Part shown: piece after piece, positions 60,085-64,000 of the stretch
Layout: each line of letters begins with the position of its first letter
Numbering within the stretch: the first letter of the stretch is position 1
Translations under genes and position numbers: made by a program
Notes under the pieces: generated by a model
The model's input: the letters and a program-made list of their open reading frames with translations, nothing else
Databases searched by the model: none
Told to the model about the DNA's origin: nothing
Assembly: GCF_002095435.2 (NCBI RefSeq)
Contig: NZ_MJEJ02000038.1
Coordinates: 62,001-126,000, forward strand
Direction: 5' to 3'
DNA length: 64,000 nucleotides
DNA from: Williamsia sp. 1138
Lineage (GTDB): Bacteria; Actinomycetota; Actinomycetes; Mycobacteriales; Mycobacteriaceae

Positions 60085-61068
60085 GTGACGGTGCGGTCAG
60101 CCTTCAGCTTGCCTCTGGTCAGCTCGGTCGATGAGAACCTGGAGCTCGCCCGGCTTGGGGAAGAACTCGGCTACGACGACGTGTGGCTGGCGGACACGGC
60201 GACCATCGACGTATTCGTGCTGGCGGCACTCGTGGCGTCCGCCACCTCGAGGGTGCGGATCGGAACCGCGGTCGTGCCGGTGTTCACCCGTCCGCCGGCG
60301 CTGCTGGCCGCGGCGGCGGCGTCGGTCAGTCAGGTCGCAGGTCCCGATCGGTTCATCCTGGGGCTGGGATCGTCATCGCCTGCCATCGTCGAGGACTGGT
60401 GCGGGATACCGTTCGAGCGTCCCGTGACCCGCGTCCGCGAGACCGTGGAGGCACTTCGGGCCATGTTCGCCGAACCGAAGGTCTCATACTCGGGGACCAC
60501 GACCCGGGTGAAGAATTTTCGTCTGGGTGTGCCGCCGGCCGGTGAGGTTCCTCTGTGGATCGGTGCGCAACGTCCGGTGATGGCCGGGGTCGCTGGCGAA
60601 TTCGCGGATGGCGTCGCCTGCAACTTCATCCCTGCGTCCGCGGTGCCGACCTTCAAGGAGACCGTGGCGGTCGGCGCGGCCCGAGCGACGAAGACGGCTC
60701 CGCTTCCCCTCGTCGTGAGATTGCAGACGATCGTGACGGACGATCGGGCTTCGGCGCTGGAAACACTACGAGCGATGATGGGGCCTTACCTCGCGACCCC
60801 GACCTACAATTCGTTTCTTGCGTCGTGCGGGTATGAAGCCGAGGCCGCGAAGATCAAGGCGGGCTGGGACAATCGCGACCGCGCAGGGTTGGCTGCCGGT
60901 GTCACCGACGAGCTGATCTCAGACCTCGCGATCGTCGGTGACGAGGTCGAATGCCGCGAAAAGGTCGCACGTTTCGTGGAGTCCGGCGTCGACATCCCCA
61001 TGATCCATCCCGTCGTCCGGTCGAAAGCAGAGGCAGCTGCGATGCTCGAGGCGTTGCGCCCGCGCTGA
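60085..61068 (+). CDS. LLM-class flavin (F420)-dependent oxidoreductase
   Basis: This 327-aa TIM-barrel protein has the luciferase-like monooxygenase pattern: ELGYDDVWLADTAT, RIGTAVVPVFTRPPALLAAA, RFILGLGSSSP, and VPLWIGAQRPVMA. Many actinobacterial members use F420; FMN-dependent ones exist. GTG 60085 is preceded by AAGGAG seven bases upstream and matches the barrel start, so the longer frame from 59986 is rejected. Substrate unknown. It ends one base before the convergent GH43 gene. Confidence 0.85.
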   Translation: MTVRSAFSLPLVSSVDENLELARLGEELGYDDVWLADTATIDVFVLAALVASATSRVRIGTAVVPVFTRPPALLAAAAASVSQVAGPDRFILGLGSSSPAIVEDWCGIPFERPVTRVRETVEALRAMFAEPKVSYSGTTTRVKNFRLGVPPAGEVPLWIGAQRPVMAGVAGEFADGVACNFIPASAVPTFKETVAVGAARATKTAPLPLVVRLQTIVTDDRASALETLRAMMGPYLATPTYNSFLASCGYEAEAAKIKAGWDNRDRAGLAAGVTDELISDLAIVGDEVECREKVARFVESGVDIPMIHPVVRSKAEAAAMLEALRPR

Positions 61069-61069
61069 G

Positions 61070-62488
61070 TCACCGCCGATCGAACGACGACGACATCCCG
61101 CCCAGACCGGGTGTCGCCACCTGCCCGGTCTTCCACACCGTGATGGTGCCCATCTCGACCGGGGCGTCGACGGACGGTCCCGCGAAAGCGAAGACGCCGT
61201 AGATCCCCGCGGCGGACTCGGGGGTGATCTCGTACTCGACAGACTTCTCGATGGTTTGTCCCGCAGCAACATTCACCGTCTCGGGACCGACGATGGTTGC
61301 CCCTGTGCTGGTTCCCGGTACGGCTACGTTGACCCAGACCTGACCCGAGTACGGTGCGCCTGCGGGTGCGGTGACAATCAACTTCGCGGCGACGCGGCCG
61401 CCGGCCTCGGTGAGTTTCACCGGGCTGTCGGTGGTGAGAGACACCCGCACGGGGAGCTTCGTGTCGGGCAGCGCGGGCCGGGTGGAGTTCGGAGAACCGT
61501 CACCGATCTCCGGCCAGCCGTTCGCCCACACGATCTTGTCGATCATGCCCTCGCGTCGTTGTGCGCCGCTGGGCAGCTTCAGGTCGGCACGCGGAACAGC
61601 GTGATAGACAATCCAATCCGCCCCGGCGTCGTCGGTCACCACGGTGTTGTGCCCGGGGCCTGCCCACGCCTGGCTGCCCGCCAGCAGGAGTGCGCCGCCA
61701 CCCTTGTTCAGGTCATCGCCCTTGCGATCGAGATACGGACCGGTCAGTGACTTCGACCGGCCGGCGAGGACTCGGTAGGCCGTGTCGGGACCGTTGCAGC
61801 AATGTCCCGCGGACACGAACAGGTAGTAGTAGCCCTCGCGGAAGACGACTTCGGGCCCCTCGAACCGGTCGTCGGCGATGGTCGTGACCGGGGCTCCGCT
61901 CGGGCCTGTTCCCTCGGCGTTGAGGGGTATCGCGTGTACGCCCTTGAAGTTCCCGACGAACATCGTCTTGGACGTGCCGTCGTCCCACAAGAAGGGATCG
62001 ATGGTGCCGCCGACGCCGACGTCTTTCGCGCAGAACACCGGATGGCCGAGGTCGGTCCACGGACCGGTAGGCGACGCCGAAGTAGCTAGACCGACACATG
62101 GATTCGTCGCATCGTACAACGAGTAATAGAGTGAGTACGTACCTGCGGATGTGCTGATGTGGGGTGCCCACGCCAGGTTGCCGGGCCGATGCCACGAAGG
62201 GGCTGTCGGGAAGACGTCGCCTACGTACCGCCAGTCGACGAGGTCGAATGAGGTGAACACCGTCATGTTGTGAGCGCCTTGGCCGTCACCCCAGTCGTCG
62301 GCCGTGGCGTACATGTAATAGGTGCCGTCGTCGGCGCGGATCACGCTGGGATCGGCGGCGACAGGTCTGACGATGGAGTCCGCCCCGGCCGTTGGTGCGG
62401 GTGCGAGCGCTGAAACAACTAGCGCCGCCAGGAATGGAACCAGGGTCAGGCACGCTCGTACCCTGGCCGAAGCCCCATACCCGTGCAT
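61070..62488 (-). CDS. Secreted glycoside hydrolase family 43-like protein
   Basis: This 472-aa protein has a signal peptide (RVRACLTLVPFLAALVVSAL, cleavage near TAGA) and a five-bladed propeller of GH43 type with the three acids in VAADPSVIRADDG, GTIDPFLWDDG and RFEGPEVVFREG. GH43 enzymes cleave alpha-L-arabinofuranosides or beta-xylosides; an arabinan-type substrate, such as plant arabinan or mycolata arabinogalactan, is possible. A beta-sandwich domain of about 110 residues follows. AGGAG five bases before ATG 62488 decides the start over GTG 62503. Confidence 0.8.
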   Translation of the reverse strand: MHGYGASARVRACLTLVPFLAALVVSALAPAPTAGADSIVRPVAADPSVIRADDGTYYMYATADDWGDGQGAHNMTVFTSFDLVDWRYVGDVFPTAPSWHRPGNLAWAPHISTSAGTYSLYYSLYDATNPCVGLATSASPTGPWTDLGHPVFCAKDVGVGGTIDPFLWDDGTSKTMFVGNFKGVHAIPLNAEGTGPSGAPVTTIADDRFEGPEVVFREGYYYLFVSAGHCCNGPDTAYRVLAGRSKSLTGPYLDRKGDDLNKGGGALLLAGSQAWAGPGHNTVVTDDAGADWIVYHAVPRADLKLPSGAQRREGMIDKIVWANGWPEIGDGSPNSTRPALPDTKLPVRVSLTTDSPVKLTEAGGRVAAKLIVTAPAGAPYSGQVWVNVAVPGTSTGATIVGPETVNVAAGQTIEKSVEYEITPESAAGIYGVFAFAGPSVDAPVEMGTITVWKTGQVATPGLGGMSSSFDRR

Positions 62489-62628
62489 GTTGCTCCTCGC
62501 CACCGCGCTATCGATCTGGTCTGGGCAAACCTATACACCTCAAGTAGAGGTTTACTGTTTGCCGCGCGCAGACACCATGCCGTGACCAAAGCGTGTGGCG
62601 ATCGAGACCGCGGACTTTCGGTCTCGAA

Positions 62629-63513
62629 TCAGGCCATCTGCAGCGATTCGATGATGTCGCGAGTTGCCGCACGGCCCTCCGGGGTGGGGGTGAGGGGATA
62701 AATATGCAGACCCGACGGGCAGGTGTGCAACCGCACCTCGGATCCCGCCGCCGCGGCCAGCTCCTGAAAACGGACGGCGTCGGGGTAGAGCAGATCGTGT
62801 GTGCCGATGTGGAGATCTGTCGGGGCGAGGTTGCTCAGATCTCCGTAGATCGGCGAGACCGACGAATGGGTGAGCATCGTGTTGGGTGCCCAGGCCCGGG
62901 CTGCCATGTCGAGCGTGATGCGGCTGAGCCAGGGGTCGCGACGTTCGACAGGGCCGATACGTGGATTGCTCAAGGACAAGTCGAGCCAGGGGGAGATGAG
63001 GATCAGGCGATCGGGTGGGGGTAGCTGCAGTTTGGCGGCTGTCTGGGCCAGCACCAGGGCGAGCCCGCCACCGGCTGAGTCGCCGACAAAGGAGATCGGG
63101 CGCCCGGGGTTCTCTGCGATCACACGCTGGTAGACGGCGGTCAGAAACTCATCGGCGTCATGGTGGTCGTAACGCGGCGCGAGGCCGTAAATCGGCACTT
63201 CGACCTGTATCCCGGCGTCGGCAAGCTGGCCGATGAGCGTCCAGTGGCCCGGCCCGATCTCGCTGACGTAACCCCCGCCGTAGAGGTACAGCACAGTCGA
63301 GTCGGTTCCGGCGGTACGCGAGATCACCCGGTAGGTGGGGAATCCGGCGATGAGCCGCTGGGTGACGATGTGCGATTCACGCAAGTCTGCGGGCGGGGTC
63401 GCCGCGACCTTGGTGCGGTTGATGTAGGCACGCACACTCGCCGCCGTGTCCCCGCGGCGATACGTCTGGAACCGCAGCAACGCTGACAGTGCCTTCATCT
63501 GAATGCTCATCAT
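62629..63513 (-). CDS. HSL-type alpha/beta hydrolase (esterase)
   Basis: This 294-aa hydrolase has LYLYGGGYVSEIG (Tyr-Gly-Gly-Gly in place of HGGG), nucleophile GDSAGG, and a late segment GTHDLLYPDA with CPSGLHIYPL giving Asp and His. It lacks a signal peptide and probably hydrolyses short esters or acylated small molecules. ATG 63513 has no obvious ribosome site; the in-frame ATG just after it is an alternative. It is the next minus-strand gene after the SMR exporter, with a gap of about 90 bases. Confidence 0.8.
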   Translation of the reverse strand: MMSIQMKALSALLRFQTYRRGDTAASVRAYINRTKVAATPPADLRESHIVTQRLIAGFPTYRVISRTAGTDSTVLYLYGGGYVSEIGPGHWTLIGQLADAGIQVEVPIYGLAPRYDHHDADEFLTAVYQRVIAENPGRPISFVGDSAGGGLALVLAQTAAKLQLPPPDRLILISPWLDLSLSNPRIGPVERRDPWLSRITLDMAARAWAPNTMLTHSSVSPIYGDLSNLAPTDLHIGTHDLLYPDAVRFQELAAAAGSEVRLHTCPSGLHIYPLTPTPEGRAATRDIIESLQMA

Positions 63514-63604
63514 TAGAGATGGTACGGACCGATTGTGTGCATGGTCTACGCGAAATCATGAGAATTGGCTGATGATGGAGCTGCGCGCCGGACACGGCCA
63601 ATGG

Positions 63605-63919
63605 TCAGTGAGCCAGTTTCAAACCGATGACAGCGCCGACGATGACGAGTATCAAGACGATCTTCAGAACCGATGCCGCCTCGCTGCCGGAGATCATCGC
63701 GTACGAAACGGTCAGTGCAGCGCCGATCCCCACCCATATCGCGTACGACGTCCCGGTGGGTAGGGTCCGCATCGCATAGGCGAGGCCAAGCATCGAGATG
63801 ACGAGCCCGACGATGAACACGATGGTCGGTGTCAGCTTGCTGAAACCTTCGGACCGACCGAGCGCGGTGGCCCAGACGGCCTCGAAAACACCGGAGGCAA
63901 CCAGTACCAGCCATGCCAT
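63605..63919 (-). CDS. gdx: SMR-family guanidinium exporter (Gdx/SugE-like)
   Basis: This 104-aa, four-helix protein starts MAWLVLVASGVFEAVWATAL with the essential Glu of helix 1 in GVFEAVWA, and has TLPTGTSYAIWVGIGA in helix 3. These are Gdx/SugE-type features rather than EmrE. It exports guanidinium in exchange for protons. GGGAG lies six bases before ATG 63919 and is inside a hairpin below a guanidine-III riboswitch, which agrees with the function. It is single, not the paired SMR type. Confidence 0.88.
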   Translation of the reverse strand: MAWLVLVASGVFEAVWATALGRSEGFSKLTPTIVFIVGLVISMLGLAYAMRTLPTGTSYAIWVGIGAALTVSYAMISGSEAASVLKIVLILVIVGAVIGLKLAH

Positions 63920-63922
63920 GAC

Positions 63923-63945
63923 GTACTCCCTTCATGGGGAAGTAC
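63923..63945 (-). promoter_or_regulatory. Ribosome-site-masking hairpin of gdx
   Basis: On the minus strand GUACUUCCC (63945-63937) pairs with GGGAGUAC (63930-63923), leaving one bulged base. GGGAG is the gdx ribosome site. The 5' arm overlaps the last bases of the riboswitch helix, so the two structures exclude each other. Confidence 0.65.
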
Positions 63946-63983
63946 CGTCTTGTCGGCGTCCGGGTACGGTTTCGATCGTCCGG
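63942..63983 (-). ncRNA. Guanidine-III (ykkC-III) riboswitch
   Basis: The minus strand reads CCGGACGA, then AACCGTACCCGG, then GACAAGACGGTAC. These are the conserved blocks of the ykkC-III/guanidine-III pseudoknot as I recall from the Thermobifida fusca example. CCGG at the 5' end pairs with the CCGG after GTAC, and ACCGT pairs with ACGGT at the 3' end. It lies 22 bases upstream of the gdx start, before a guanidinium exporter gene, exactly where this class is found. Binding guanidine would hold ACGGU and free the gdx ribosome site (ON switch). Confidence 0.85.
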
Positions 63984-64000
63984 GGTGATCATCGTTGATC

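Noticed and set aside
1-64000. Insertion sequences, tRNA-linked integration or CRISPR arrays
   Set aside because: No transposase, integrase, tRNA-like fold, regular spaced repeats or matching end repeats were seen.

Overview
The window is about 64 kb of GC-rich actinobacterial DNA, read as a chromosome of a mycolic-acid-group organism (Gordonia / Williamsia / Rhodococcus / Mycobacterium relatives). This rests on the LIP-family secreted lipases, a KshB-like reductase, a mymA-like Baeyer-Villiger operon, an ANTAR protein and actinobacterial regulators. No rRNA, tRNA, insertion sequence, phage gene or CRISPR array was seen. It looks like a catabolic accessory region made of several self-contained modules, each with its own regulator.

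Layout. (1) 0.2-9.1 kb: benzoate module, with an AAHS transporter, benA, benB, a 908-aa protein joining BenC, an FCD-like domain and BenD, and a LAL-type LuxR regulator; a strong hairpin closes it. (2) 9.1-13.4 kb: two secreted LIP-type lipases around a glycerophosphodiesterase lipoprotein. (3) 13.5-21.4 kb: a gentisate dioxygenase remnant, an amidohydrolase, an FAH-alpha/beta-hydrolase fusion, an FCD-type GntR regulator with clear operator repeats, a quinone-reductase-like MDR enzyme, two similar alpha/beta hydrolases, and a TetR regulator with two copies of one palindrome. (4) 21.5-25.2 kb: a TetR regulator opposite a tiny membrane ORF, a linalool dehydratase/isomerase homologue with an added membrane domain, and an MpaB-family protein. 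(5) 25.3-30.1 kb: stress genes (hemerythrin, Mn catalase, Zn alcohol dehydrogenase), a PII remnant and a GAF-ANTAR protein. (6) 30.3-37.5 kb: a MurE paralogue, a KshB-like reductase and a mymA-like operon (lipase, SDR, diiron protein, Baeyer-Villiger monooxygenase).

(7) 37.7-59.9 kb is a methylated-amine / cyclic-ureide nitrogen island. It has an NCS1 permease, HyuB, HyuA, an AmiC-like cytoplasmic ligand-binding protein, a PucR regulator and a HyuC-type amidohydrolase. Next come a minus-strand operon for N-methylglutamate formation (FAD amine oxidase, GMAS-like synthetase, MgsA/B/C-like subunits) and a plus-strand operon for dimethylamine monooxygenase (cupin, DmmA, DmmB, DmmC), then an ammonium/methylammonium transporter. 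Two paralogous XRE-cupin regulators flank the methylamine part. Together these suggest dimethylamine -> methylamine -> gamma-glutamylmethylamide -> N-methylglutamate -> glutamate plus a C1 unit, with N-methylhydantoin/hydantoin as a possible feeder (inference).

(8) 60-64 kb: an LLM flavin monooxygenase, a secreted GH43 protein, an HSL-type esterase, and an SMR guanidine exporter (Gdx) preceded by a guanidine-III (ykkC-III) riboswitch with a visible ribosome-site-masking hairpin.

All family names come from reading the sequence; no database search was run.
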